From contig JAKSYS010000451.1 of assembly GCA_022925895.1 (NCBI GenBank), forward strand, positions 1-51,635: DNA of 51,635 nt, given 5' to 3'. The DNA comes from Fragilaria crotonensis (taxonomy: Eukaryota; Bacillariophyta; Fragilariophyceae; Fragilariales; Fragilariaceae). Positions 40,387 to 49,640 of this stretch are shown piece after piece. The notes beneath the pieces were generated by a model that saw only the letters and a list, made by a program, of their open reading frames with translations, ran no database searches and was not told the DNA's origin. Made by a program: the position numbers and the translations under genes. Numbering within the stretch: position 1 is the stretch's first letter; every line of letters starts with the position of its first letter.

Positions 40387-42846
40387 TCAAAGTTGAACAT
40401 GTTTATTTTTTTTCTTCGGTATCTTGTATCGTCCACCAACCTCCAGGTCAGTGATTTGCACCCGCCAGCCACCGAAAGTCAAGCTGTCACCGGCCGGTTG
40501 TCCATCTACCTTCCGTCCACCCACGCAGGGTGTTCCGGCACTCACCGCCACGTTTGGTTTTCGAGAACCAGAATGCAGCTCACCACCACCGCCACCAACG
40601 GCTCCGTCTTCCCGGCCGTCCGCAGGGGACGGCGAATCACCAACATCACGTTCCCGTTTGCCAGAATGGAATCGCCGCACGGCATCGGAGCCTTCCGAAC
40701 ACAGTGGCAGCCCAATGGCTAGGAGCTCGACAGCCGCCTCAGCAGACGCCAACTCGCCAGCTTGCCAACCAGGCTTCGTGGCCGCGGCACCCCCGGTTTC
40801 AACCCGAGGTCTGCCCCTCCGGCGGGGTCTCCTCCTCCTCTTGTTCTGTCGCTTCCTGCCAGCTCTCTTCGAGCCAGCCGGAGAGGTGGCCCCGGGGGGA
40901 CAGTAACCGGCAGCACACAAGGCCCGTCCAGCCTTCACAATCTTCTCCTTTGCAGCCGTGAACGTTCCGTAAAGATGGTTCCGGAAGGAAGAGTCCCTCC
41001 CCCGGGTCACAAACCCAAATTCCTTCCCATCCGGACAGGAAACTGACGAGCAGTGTCGGATGACCCTGCCATCCCAGCTGATGGCCACACCATGGCCAAG
41101 CTTCACCGCCATGCCCCGGAACTTGGTTCTTCCATCCGGTCTAAGGCCGTGTACGTTGGGAAGAACAAAGTACCAGTTCTCCCCACAGCCCGGCACTTCC
41201 TCCGTCCACAAACTGAAACCTTGCGAGGCGTCGTTCACGTCAAAGTGCGACGAATTCCCGAGGTTGATGCTCATGTCCACAGTGTACCCAACCCGTTGGC
41301 GACGTTCCAACATCTCCATTCTCTCCCGAAGATTCTCGCGTACGTTACCGCAATCGTCGTTGACGACGCCAAAGTCAACGTCACCGTCACCCTCGTCATC
41401 ATCGTTGTTGTTGTCTTTGTCGTTGTCACAATCGACGATGTGACCATCACCACCAAGGCCGTCCACCATCGGAAGGACGACGCCGTCCATCGGCGAAAGC
41501 GGACTCAAACCAGAGTTCCCCTCGGTGTCCCTTACGACAGAGTACACCTGCGGGAAGCAACGACCCCCAAGGATCGCCAAGTCAACGATGAGACCCCGGA
41601 GGACGCCGTCTACAACACATGCATTCGCTGCGTACGGAATTTTGCTGTAAACAGGGGGGCCAGTGGGTGACTCCATCGTTTCAATCCTTGTTCCAAGCGC
41701 GAACATTGAACCAACATCAGCCGACTTAGCCCTTGCAGTGCCCTTTGCCCCCGACACCCGGATCTCCCGACACCGAGATGTCAGCCGCTCCAGCAACTCA
41801 AGGTGGTCATCGTGCGCGTCAATCTTCGTGACATTCCGGACCAGGACAACGGACTCACGATCCGGAATGCCGACCACGCCAACGTGAATGTCAACGAAGT
41901 GGGTCTCGTCCGGATCGATGACCCAGCAGGAGTCAGGTATATGGTAGTGGTGGCTGCCATCAACGTAGTGCCGGCAATCAAACTTTGCGCTACTAGATGT
42001 CTTAAGTTGGTTCCGGAATTCATATGCCCGATAGTCGGGGGGGACGTTCCGCAGGTCAACGCCAGCAATGAAATCCGGTGGCAACATGGGTAATTCGGCG
42101 TCGTGGCACTGAACAGCCCTGTACACCACCCGGTTCTGCAGGGAACAGTGCCTGTATCCCGTAGAGATTCTCCAGGCCGACACGCGGCGGTTCTCGCTGA
42201 GATAGCGAAACTGTGCGAGATGACTTGGACCGTAAGGCTCAGGGTTCCCACGGGATTCTGAATAGAACCGCCTCACAAAGCTGTCACTGCCAAAGGTATA
42301 CGAAGGAAAGTCGTCGCTTGTACCCTCCGCCCTCCGCAAGCGGAGCCAGCTCATGTCATACGCCCTTAACGTGCCCCGCACTCCAGCATCCCCAACGTGA
42401 CGGTCCCGATGACAGTAGAACACTCCACACTGAGGCAGGAACAAAACCGCTGCCCTGTAGAAATAATCCATCTCAGGGCCAACATCTTCTGGTTTTCGGG
42501 ACAGGACGTGACGAACTTCATCAAAATTGACGTCAGAAGACCGGCCACCGCCACGCTCCCCCGCCTCCCCACAACCGTTCGACAATGTGGCCGGCGAAGG
42601 AGCCCGGTTGAGGATCACGTCCATCACGTAGAACTCGTTGAGGAACTCCGACTGGAGTCCAGACTCCGGGAACATGTCGGCAGCCGAACGCAATCTAAAC
42701 GGCTTGCATCCAAAAGCTTCTGCAACGACACTGATCGGAGTCTGACACAAGAATTCACTGCACCCAACCCCGCTCGCCGTCCTGAACCTTTGCCGGAATG
42801 CACTCCTCTCCTCCGGAACAACGGCCATGGACAACAACGACATCAT
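40387..42846 (-). CDS. Transposon-linked protein with oxygenase-like C-terminal domain
   Basis: An intact 819-codon frame with tandem ATGs at 42846 and 42843. The N-terminal 450 residues have no recognised domain but contain clustered Cys/His (CGVFYCHRDRH, CRHYVDGSHHYHIPDSC). A poly-Asp/Asn linker follows (near residues 475-495). Residues about 520-630 resemble a double-stranded beta-helix Fe(II)/2OG oxygenase: NLGNSSHFDVNDASQGFSLW gives HxD near residue 533, and ISWDGRVIRHCSSVSCPDG gives a distal His near 597. The tail has a strongly basic RKRQNKRRRRPRRRGRPR block. The gene is convergent with the Plavaka-like transposase, 67 bp apart, and shares its GC-rich composition, so it is probably cargo of the same element. 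Similar proteins recur in algal genomes next to transposases. Enzymatic activity is inference. Confidence 0.7.
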   Translation of the reverse strand: MMSLLSMAVVPEERSAFRQRFRTASGVGCSEFLCQTPISVVAEAFGCKPFRLRSAADMFPESGLQSEFLNEFYVMDVILNRAPSPATLSNGCGEAGERGGGRSSDVNFDEVRHVLSRKPEDVGPEMDYFYRAAVLFLPQCGVFYCHRDRHVGDAGVRGTLRAYDMSWLRLRRAEGTSDDFPSYTFGSDSFVRRFYSESRGNPEPYGPSHLAQFRYLSENRRVSAWRISTGYRHCSLQNRVVYRAVQCHDAELPMLPPDFIAGVDLRNVPPDYRAYEFRNQLKTSSSAKFDCRHYVDGSHHYHIPDSCWVIDPDETHFVDIHVGVVGIPDRESVVLVRNVTKIDAHDDHLELLERLTSRCREIRVSGAKGTARAKSADVGSMFALGTRIETMESPTGPPVYSKIPYAANACVVDGVLRGLIVDLAILGGRCFPQVYSVVRDTEGNSGLSPLSPMDGVVLPMVDGLGGDGHIVDCDNDKDNNNDDDEGDGDVDFGVVNDDCGNVRENLRERMEMLERRQRVGYTVDMSINLGNSSHFDVNDASQGFSLWTEEVPGCGENWYFVLPNVHGLRPDGRTKFRGMAVKLGHGVAISWDGRVIRHCSSVSCPDGKEFGFVTRGRDSSFRNHLYGTFTAAKEKIVKAGRALCAAGYCPPGATSPAGSKRAGRKRQNKRRRRPRRRGRPRVETGGAAATKPGWQAGELASAEAAVELLAIGLPLCSEGSDAVRRFHSGKRERDVGDSPSPADGREDGAVGGGGGELHSGSRKPNVAVSAGTPCVGGRKVDGQPAGDSLTFGGWRVQITDLEVGGRYKIPKKKNKHVQL

Positions 42847-43142
42847 GCGTGAGTCGGGCGAGTCTGCCTCTCATCGCGGTGAGTGGGGAGGACTTCCCCG
42901 TCCGCCACATCACCGACTCCCGGAACACGTGGCGAGTTCCCAAGGTTTCTAACAGATGTCACGCTCGGGGAAGTCTTATTCCCGGTCTCCGCGACCTTCT
43001 TCTTTGTGATCTTCTTCTTTGTAACCTTCTTCTTCGCAACCTTCCTCTTCCCAGCCTTCTTCGTCCCAACCTTCCGTTCCCCATCCCTCCCCTCCACGAC
43101 CACATTTTCCACAGCATCAACGCCACGTCGATCGGGCGACAT
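42843..43142 (-). CDS. Lys-rich small reading frame, possible first exon
   Basis: 99 residues from ATG 43140-43142, ending four bases into the ATG pair of the 819-residue ORF in another frame. It contains KKAGKRKVAKKKVTKKKITK, built on a repeated CTTCTTTGT-type triplet array (42990-43070). It may be an unspliced first exon that supplies a basic N-terminus to the downstream protein: an intron could end at GGCAG near 42865. A simple repeat open by chance is the alternative. Confidence 0.35.
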   Translation of the reverse strand: MSPDRRGVDAVENVVVEGRDGERKVGTKKAGKRKVAKKKVTKKKITKKKVAETGNKTSPSVTSVRNLGNSPRVPGVGDVADGEVLPTHRDERQTRPTHA

Positions 43143-44280
43143 CGGGCTCTCTCCTGCTTCCTGGCAGGTGAAGGCCGCGCAATGCCAGTTCCAACCTCAC
43201 AACAACCAGCCACAGAGGATGGTTGTCGCGAGCGCGCGCTCTCCAACAAAGACAATCAACACGCAATCCTGGCGTGGACTGTCTATTTGTTGAAAAGTCA
43301 GCGAGAACTATCCGACGGCGACGTGGTGATGTTGCAACAAACAGCAACCCAACAAGAGTACTTCATCAAAGTACTCTATCATCAAGTTGTGCTTTTTTTG
43401 GTGTCACCATTCACCAAAGGTACTAACAAGCAGCAAAATCGACGTACTGTAAGTACTATGGCGAATGTAGGGCATTTTGCACCTGGGACTTCTTTCCAAG
43501 ACCTCTAAATGCAGCATAAATATGTTATTCATGTATATAACATTGAATTACGTTATATACACATTCATCGATTTTATTAAAATTATGTATGTAGTTAAAT
43601 GAAAAAGTAATTACAGTACATAGCATTTTCATGTATAGATGATACATTCGTTTCCCAGGACAGGACTACATACTGGTACAGGTACACTATACTGCACCAG
43701 TATGTAGCAACAAATCAGTACGAACACAAAAATTTAATGCTTGCTTAATACATGGATGTACATATATATGCAATTTACATCATGTATGCATACACACCAC
43801 GACACGCTCGAATGATTACCAAGAACTAGCTGCCGGTATGACACAGGTGTTGCATACTCCGAGTACAACAACTACTGGTAGTGAAACAAGATTGCAAGTC
43901 CGTCCACGCAAAAACAAGACTGCAGCGAGCATCATGTCATATATAATTTTCTAGTCACACATATTCATACAAGTATATGAAACGGAAAATGTCAGAAGCT
44001 AAATAGTGAACATGTAAGTGCATTCAAAAACAATAAACGACTTGCACATGTTTTGTGAATATAAGTCGTAACTAATACAATTTTTGTCGAAGTCATGTAC
44101 AGGTAGAAAATGAACAATTAGGGACAACTCATACAATTTTGAAAACTGGTGGGAGATTCAAAATCCCAAATTCATCACCCAAAATTACAAGTCGTCTCAT
44201 ACTTGCTGCAAATTGATACAACCACTGAGACCGCTATTCTAACCCTTGCTTGCTTCTTCTTACATTTTGATTCATTCCTC
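43143..44280. other. Intergenic, boundary between two mobile modules
   Basis: About 1.1 kb. The left 350 bp continue the GC-rich composition of the Plavaka-like element; from about 43500 the DNA becomes AT-rich. The element end probably lies near 43400-43520, but I could not find a matching inverted repeat at the left side. An AGAGTACT/AGTACTCT hairpin lies at about 43355-43377. No gene seen after 43500. Confidence 0.4.
43666..43707. repeat. Perfect 12-bp hairpin
   Basis: Arms CTACATACTGGT (43666-43677) and ACCAGTATGTAG (43696-43707), 18-nt loop. Confidence 0.6.
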
Positions 44281-45237
44281 ATGCCGAAGAAAACTATATC
44301 TCCAACGAAGCAACCTTCAGTGGCTACTCGGACCACGCCTCCACGCGCGACCAAGAACAAGACGAAGAACGCCGAACTTGAAACACCGACAACAAGAGCC
44401 AAGAGGAATGAGATGGCGGAACAGCAAAAGGCTGAAGCTGCTGAAGCTGCTAAAGCTGCTAAAGCTGCTAAAGCAGCTGCTAAAGCAGCTGCTAAAGCTA
44501 CTGCTAAATCTGCGGCTAAATCTGCGGCTAAATCTGCCGCTAAATCTGCCGCTAAATCTGCGGCTAAATCTGCAGCTAAATCTGTTAAAGCATCGACGAC
44601 TGCAGTTAACCCGGACCCACCAGTGAAGATCGCGACAGCAGTTAACCCAGACCCAGTGCAGATCACTGCAAAGGGACGCAAACGACGTGTTGTTCCTCCT
44701 CGTGGTAAGAAGAAGAGGAGGAAAGTGGCACCAAAAAAGGTGGTGGTGGTGAGCAGAAGGAGCGCTCCTGAGGAAATTGATGACTCCTCCTACTCAGTTG
44801 AAGAGGTTGACGATGAAGAGTTTGAAGAGGTCGACGATGAAGAGTTTGAAGAGGTTGACGATGAAGAGTCCGAATCAGATGATGACAGGGAGGATGAGGG
44901 GAAAAGTAATGCGGAAGATGACAACAACGTGGTGACACATGACATGTCAGATGATGACGACTCTGTTCACAGAATGGATCAGTTTGTTAGAGATGTCGGG
45001 AAAACAGCAATGGATGCAAGACGACGTCTTGGTCAGGAGTTGAACCACTGTGCCCAGGAAGGCGCGGAGGATCCTCCAGATGACAATGATACTCCAACGG
45101 CGAAGAAGAAGGTGTCGTCTACGCATGTTCAGCACGATGTATGCGATGACAATGAGTCCAATGCGCCGCCACGAGAAGAGAAGCACGTGAAATCGAATTG
45201 TGATATACGTCAAAAACGAGTTGTTCCGTCGATGTAA
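44281..45237 (+). CDS. Charged repeat protein, possible transposon accessory (first ORF or exon)
   Basis: 318 residues from ATG 44281. Basic N-terminus, then an Ala/Lys tract made of AKAA and AKSA units (residues about 52-103), a basic block (RGKKKRRKVAPKK), three copies of EEVDDEEF, and an acidic Ser/Asp-rich second half. The frame ends ATG TAA, but TAA is part of a perfect donor (GTAAGT at 45234). Joining to the acceptor TTTTTCAG at 45321 would connect to the next ORF but enter a TGA at once, one base out of frame. So either these are two proteins or the spliced gene carries a 1-bp indel. It is convergent with the hAT transposase, which suggests an accessory DNA-binding protein of that element. 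Confidence 0.6.
   Translation: MPKKTISPTKQPSVATRTTPPRATKNKTKNAELETPTTRAKRNEMAEQQKAEAAEAAKAAKAAKAAAKAAAKATAKSAAKSAAKSAAKSAAKSAAKSAAKSVKASTTAVNPDPPVKIATAVNPDPVQITAKGRKRRVVPPRGKKKRRKVAPKKVVVVSRRSAPEEIDDSSYSVEEVDDEEFEEVDDEEFEEVDDEESESDDDREDEGKSNAEDDNNVVTHDMSDDDDSVHRMDQFVRDVGKTAMDARRRLGQELNHCAQEGAEDPPDDNDTPTAKKKVSSTHVQHDVCDDNESNAPPREEKHVKSNCDIRQKRVVPSM
44435..44590 (+). repeat. Coding minisatellite, AKAA/AKSA units
   Basis: 6-12 bp units; the right part is an array of GCTAAATCTGCS, about seven copies. Encodes a long Ala/Lys helix-like stretch. Confidence 0.8.
44800..44871 (+). repeat. Coding 24-bp tandem repeat, three copies
   Basis: Units of GAAGAGGTTGACGATGAAGA plus four bases, encoding EEVDDEEF; the last copy ends in Ser instead of Phe. 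Confidence 0.85.
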
Positions 45238-45321
45238 GTTTGTTAACAGTCCAGTTATGTTCCGAAGGCGTTTCGAAAGGTGCTTGAAATCGAAAAGCCA
45301 AAAAATCATTTCCTTTTTCAG

Positions 45322-46071
45322 TTGACATACGAGAAATGTTTCAATACAGCGTTGAACCAGAAAAGGAGTACGTGTGAACAAGCTGGTCTCAGAATTGTTC
45401 GGGGCGCAATCAATAAGGATTTCAAAGCACGCGGCGAAGACTTCTTCACGTTTGAAGAATTCTGTAAGCTTAGGACAGCAACAACAGACAGGGAGAAAAG
45501 GGCCTTCTTCTTCTTCTTCAATAACTTCTTGGAGTGTGTATGTGGTGCAAATGCGTGGAGAATCGCGAAGAAAACAATGCTTGTATCGGAGGCGCGGCAC
45601 AGCGACAATTCGAAAATGGTAACAACAAGTGACGAAGCGTTTGCATTGTTGCTGATTGACAACTATTTGGAAAAATGGAAAACCGGCACGGAGTTGGTTG
45701 ACAAAGACAACCCAACGGAAGCAGATGATGGGCAGAATATGACGACGAAGAAAACAAAGAGACAAGCGGGAAAGTACACTGAAAAGAAAAAAGGAACCTG
45801 CAAGTATGGTGGGTGGAGCGATGACGGAATAAGACAGTTCAATGCACTGCGCATAATGGTTAAAGAGAACAGGGCATGCCCGCAGTCAAAAGACATGGAA
45901 CGTGAGCTGCTGGCATTCTGCAGGACACGGGCAGGATTGAAGAATGCCCGTGGCGATGAGCGGCAAGAACAGCACGACGGTACTGGTGCTGACAACAATG
46001 CATTGGAAACAGCGGTAGCAAAGGTACCTGTGGAGGCAGCATGGGACTCGGATGACGAAAATGAGTCGTAG
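45322..46071 (+). CDS. Second accessory-type ORF or exon next to hAT transposase
   Basis: About 249 residues from the splice acceptor at 45321; no ATG lies near its start, which supports an exon of the upstream gene. Sequence is coding-like: EQAGLRIVRGAINKDFKARG, EEFCKLRTATTDREKRAFFF, CVCGANAWRIAKKTM, then GKYTEKKKGTCKYGGWSDDG and ERELLAFCRTRAGLK. The end is acidic (WDSDDENES). I do not recognise a named domain. It lies 212 bp from the stop of the convergent hAT transposase. A role as a second protein of the element is inferred from position only. Confidence 0.6.
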   Translation: MTYEKCFNTALNQKRSTCEQAGLRIVRGAINKDFKARGEDFFTFEEFCKLRTATTDREKRAFFFFFNNFLECVCGANAWRIAKKTMLVSEARHSDNSKMVTTSDEAFALLLIDNYLEKWKTGTELVDKDNPTEADDGQNMTTKKTKRQAGKYTEKKKGTCKYGGWSDDGIRQFNALRIMVKENRACPQSKDMERELLAFCRTRAGLKNARGDERQEQHDGTGADNNALETAVAKVPVEAAWDSDDENES

Positions 46072-46283
46072 TTGCTTGTGATTGCGACAGCTGCTGCTGG
46101 CAGCCATAGTTCATTAAATGCATTAAAATGGTGAATGTTATGAAAACAAATGGCTAGGTTGATACAATGTATGCTGAAATGAGAACACCGCAATGCGTGA
46201 AGAACAAATATATATGGTGACTTGGCAAAATATATGTCCAAGATATAGCATGATATCGCCATATGTGATTTTTTATAAGTATT

Positions 46284-48171
46284 TCATTTAAACAAATATG
46301 TTGACAGACTATTTGATATGTAACAATATGTGTCACATTGTGAATATAATATTGCATCTATATTGTGAAAAGATACAATATATGTTTGATACAACATATG
46401 TGTTAGCCACTTAACATACATGTGCAGAACTTGCGATAGGGATGTCATTATCCGGTAACAATTCAAAGCATAAAAAATAGTTAACATATCCCACCTTCTG
46501 ATGATCGCCTTCCCCACTGTGTAGACATCCCACTCCTTCTGATTCACTTTCAAAAGAAGGATTGCTTGGAATACTGCTGGTGATGTTGATTTTCTTGTGT
46601 CAGTGAGGATGTTCTTCGCAATGGAGAACAATCGCTCACACTCAACAGATGTTCCGCATAGAATATCAAGGTTGACATACTTTGATGCAACATTGTCGTT
46701 GTTGGTCTTCTTGCGCTTCACACGAAGCTCAACCTTCTGTGCATATGTGAGGCTGTTGTTGGAATGATCATCGTTGTCCTCATCAAGAGCAGCATCATTG
46801 CCATCGGCATCCACAACAGGCTTCAAAAGGCAACGCACGCTGTCACGTTCAGCGTCTGTGATGGGGTGTCCCTCCGCAATTTTGACAATTGCCCCCTCAA
46901 ACAAGGGATAGTTCACAATCTTGGCATCCGGAGCCAGGTGGCTGTCAAGCTCAGGGTAATCAACAAGAACTGTGTCAAACATTTCTCTAACTCGGAGAAA
47001 TGATATGGCTTCTTCCTGCAGCGTCTTATTTATGCTGTGAAATTTCTTGAGGTGGACGTATGCTTTCTCTAACAGATTTATCTCCACAAGAGTTGGCAGC
47101 AGCGGGAATAGATCTTGGATGGCACTCAGCTCCTTCTGAATACGAAAGAAACGAGTTGTCATGTCGAAGACGGACGTCCATCGAGTTTCGTTAGCTTTTA
47201 CTGTGTTCAGCGTTGTCAATTTCTGCAGTTGTGCATTGACCTTGAGAGTACTGGCTTTCTTCATGACGCCAGCAACACGATCTAAAATGTTTTGAAGCTG
47301 TGAAGGTACTTGTTAGTGATTCTTCTTAGATAGTCAAAACAAAACAACATTCGGCTGATCAAATAGAAATTCGTACCTCAGGCTGATTCGATATCCATTT
47401 CTTTACAGCTAAATTAAACTTATGGGCTCCACAACCAATGAGTGGTACCTGCAACATAATAGCCAAGCTGTTGTTGACGGCGCAGTTGTCTCCAATCAGG
47501 CACATGATATTGTCTTCACTCTTACCGAATGACTGCATCACTAGGGAAATGTGTTGTAGATGATCCCTTGCGGTCATTCCCTTTATTTCCCCAACCAACA
47601 GAGGACGCATTGACAACAGAGTCCGATTGATTGTTTCGATATTGCCAACAAAAGATGAGTAGGATGCAGATATCCCAATGTAGTGGACTGAACCAACCGT
47701 CCAGCCATCAAACACAAGCGCAATATTGTCGGGCAGCTTCTCTGCAATTGATTCGGTCATCAGCTTTGCTGTGGCAAGGATATACTTACGAAGCAGCTTC
47801 GAGGTTATTGGCTTGTACCTCATCCCTTCTCGCGTGAGTGACTCATCAACACTGTTGAGAGGCGAGTTTGTCATGACAATCCATTCAATCCAGCGGAACA
47901 TGTCCTGCTCAGCGTCACTAACACGTACAATGAATGACGTGATAGTACGAGTCTTGTCAGGTACCAACGCCTGGTACTCTGCTTTAAAGTTCAATCCAAC
48001 ACAACTTCCCAAGTGATTGAGTAGGTTAGTCCAACCCCCACTCTTCAACTTTGTCTTACCGCATTTGTTGCAGAGCCATTCACCATTCTTGGTTTTAAGA
48101 CTGTTGCCGACTGGCGTGAAATAAAATAAACAAACGTCTCTCGAAAGTGCCGACATGATAATTGTGTTCAT
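46284..48171 (-). CDS. hAT family transposase (two exons), apparently intact
   Basis: Exon 1 is 48171-47377 and exon 2 is 47297-46284. The 79-bp intron has donor GTACG and acceptor TTCACAG; the join gives NQPE-LQNILDRVAGVMKKA in frame. 602 residues. A BED-type zinc finger is near the N-terminus (CNKCGKTKLKSGGWTNLLNH). The catalytic RNase-H-like core includes ALVFDGWTVGSVHYIGIS with the first Asp, and CLIGDNCAVNNSLA with the second, then GCGAHKFNLAVKKW. The C-terminal hAT dimerisation region reads VECERLFSIAKNILTDTRK. After GKAIIRRW the last 80 residues lose hAT character and may be read-through into non-coding DNA. No broken frame is seen, unlike the other elements here, so this may be the youngest transposase. 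Confidence 0.9.
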
Positions 48172-48341
48172 TGATCATGCACTCGGCAATCGGATCGCAG
48201 GACTTGCAAAGGAATCAGTACATACACAATGACTGTCACCACGTATATAACATGTGTAATTACTTCTGGAATCCTTCCCGCAGTTAACTTCTTCCAAAGT
48301 AACTACCACGTTCATGTGGTTATATTCTACCCACATGGTGC

Positions 48342-48475
48342 GTAGTTAGTTGGTTAGTTATCTGAGATGCAGTAGTTAATTAGTTAACTGCAGCACTTGC
48401 AGTAGTTAGTTAATATACTTCCCAAAATTTCGAAGCAGTTAGTGACTGCAGTTAACTAACTGCAGTTAACTACAG
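48342..48475. repeat. Cluster of GTTAACT/CTGCAG short repeats
   Basis: Ten or more overlapping TAGTTAGTTA, GTTAACTGCAG and CTGCAGTTAACT motifs in both orientations, upstream of the hAT start codon. ACTGCAGTTAACTA is directly repeated at about 48449-48475. These look like the subterminal transposase-binding repeats usual for hAT elements. Confidence 0.6.
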
Positions 48476-48491
48476 GAGTATTAGATCATAA

Positions 48492-48511
48492 ACGTTACTA
48501 AAGTAACGTTA
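48492..48511. repeat. Short palindrome
   Basis: AACGTTACT, two bases, AGTAACGTT. May be part of the hAT subterminal region. Confidence 0.55.
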
Positions 48512-48956
48512 CGCTGGTAGATTTTCACTGACTGATACTAAGTGCAACGAGACGCTCTACGCAAATCTAAAATACCCCTCTGAGGACAGCAGTACCTTCA
48601 CGCGTAATTCCTACATAGTTGAATGGTATTTTTGATGATCCGGTAACGCTGTGGGTACTCAAAAATGGTACAGAAATGTTACTTCTGATCTAAGTAGAAC
48701 GTTACTCGAAAGACACTCTCTCGGTGGTACTTCTAAGTTCTCCGGGTACTTCGGAGCACATACATGTAAAAGCAACAATAACAACAACAACAACGACACC
48801 ACCAACAACTGCATGCGAATCCACCTCTGCCTCCTACAAGACAAGAATTCAAGAAAAGTGGCTTCTTGCTCCAGACAAGAAGGAGGATGATGCACAAAGA
48901 ATGGAGGCTACTCGTTTCCATATATGGATGTTTGGAGTTTGGACGATCATTCCGGA
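48512..48956. other. Non-coding between hAT flank and tandem repeat
   Basis: About 440 bp, with an AACAATAACAACAACAACAA run near 48773-48795. No convincing gene; the hAT element end should lie somewhere in or just before this stretch. Confidence 0.35.
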
Positions 48957-49640
48957 TGCCACTTGTGCGATATCATCACAAACGAATTTGAAGCAATGGC
49001 GTTGCGAACAATCTGAGTTGGCAGAAAGTTTCGGGGTGCTCTCTCAATCTCGGAGCTGTTTCAAATTTGTCATTTGGACCAGAATTGATGGACTTGTGGT
49101 CCGATATGTGGTGCAGAAATAGAGTCCGGATGCAACACTGGTGTGATATCATCGCAAACGAATTTTGAAGAAATGGCGTTGCGAACAATCTGAGTTGGCA
49201 GAAAGTTTCCGGGTGCTCTCCGATCTCGGATCTGTTTCAAATTTGTCATTTGGACCAGAATTGATGGACTTGTGGTCCGAAATGTGGTGCAGAAATAGAG
49301 TCCGGATGCCACACTGGTGCGATATCATCGCAAACGAACTTTGGAGCAATGGCGTTGCGAACAATCTGAGTTGGCAGAAAGTTTCGGGGTGCTCTCCCGA
49401 TCTCGGATCTGTTTCAAATTTGTCATTTGGACCAGAATTGATGGACTTGTGGTCCGAAATGTGGTGCAGAAATAGAGTCCGGATGCCACATTGGTGCGAC
49501 ATCATTGCAAACAAATTTTGAAGCAGTGGCGTTGCGAACAATCTGAGTTGGCGAAAAGTTTCGGGGTACTTTCTCAATTTCAGATCTGTTTCAAATTCTT
49601 GAATTGAACAAGAATTGATGGACTTGTGGTCCAATATGTA
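48957..49640. repeat. 177-bp tandem repeat, about four copies
   Basis: GTTGCGAACAATCTGAGTTGG recurs at 49001, 49178, 49354 and 49531, a period of 176-177 bp. Each unit also has GGACCAGAATTGATGGACTT and AATAGAGTCCGGATGC-type segments. Units 2 and 3 are most alike; the last is diverged. 177 is 59 codons, so frames stay open through several units on both strands (minus frame 49718-49149, plus frame 49165-49521). The encoded minus-strand unit includes LFLHHISDHKSINSGPNDKF. Confidence 0.85.

Noticed and set aside
40424-40961. Long plus-strand open frames (Pro/Ser/Arg-rich)
   Set aside because: They are antisense to the intact 819-codon ORF in GC-rich DNA and have no recognisable content.
43223-43426. 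Gene downstream of the oxygenase-like ORF on the plus strand
   Set aside because: Short frame with no motif and no start context; probably the end region of the mobile element.
45663-46262. 199-codon minus-strand open frame
   Set aside because: Antisense shadow of the accessory ORF; His/Ser-rich composition without any motif.
48773-48800. CRISPR-like or structured array
   Set aside because: It is a simple AAC-type repeat; the genome is eukaryotic and no spacer pattern exists.
48957-49640. CRISPR array interpretation of the 177-bp repeat
   Set aside because: Units are contiguous and of nucleosome length with no unique spacers.
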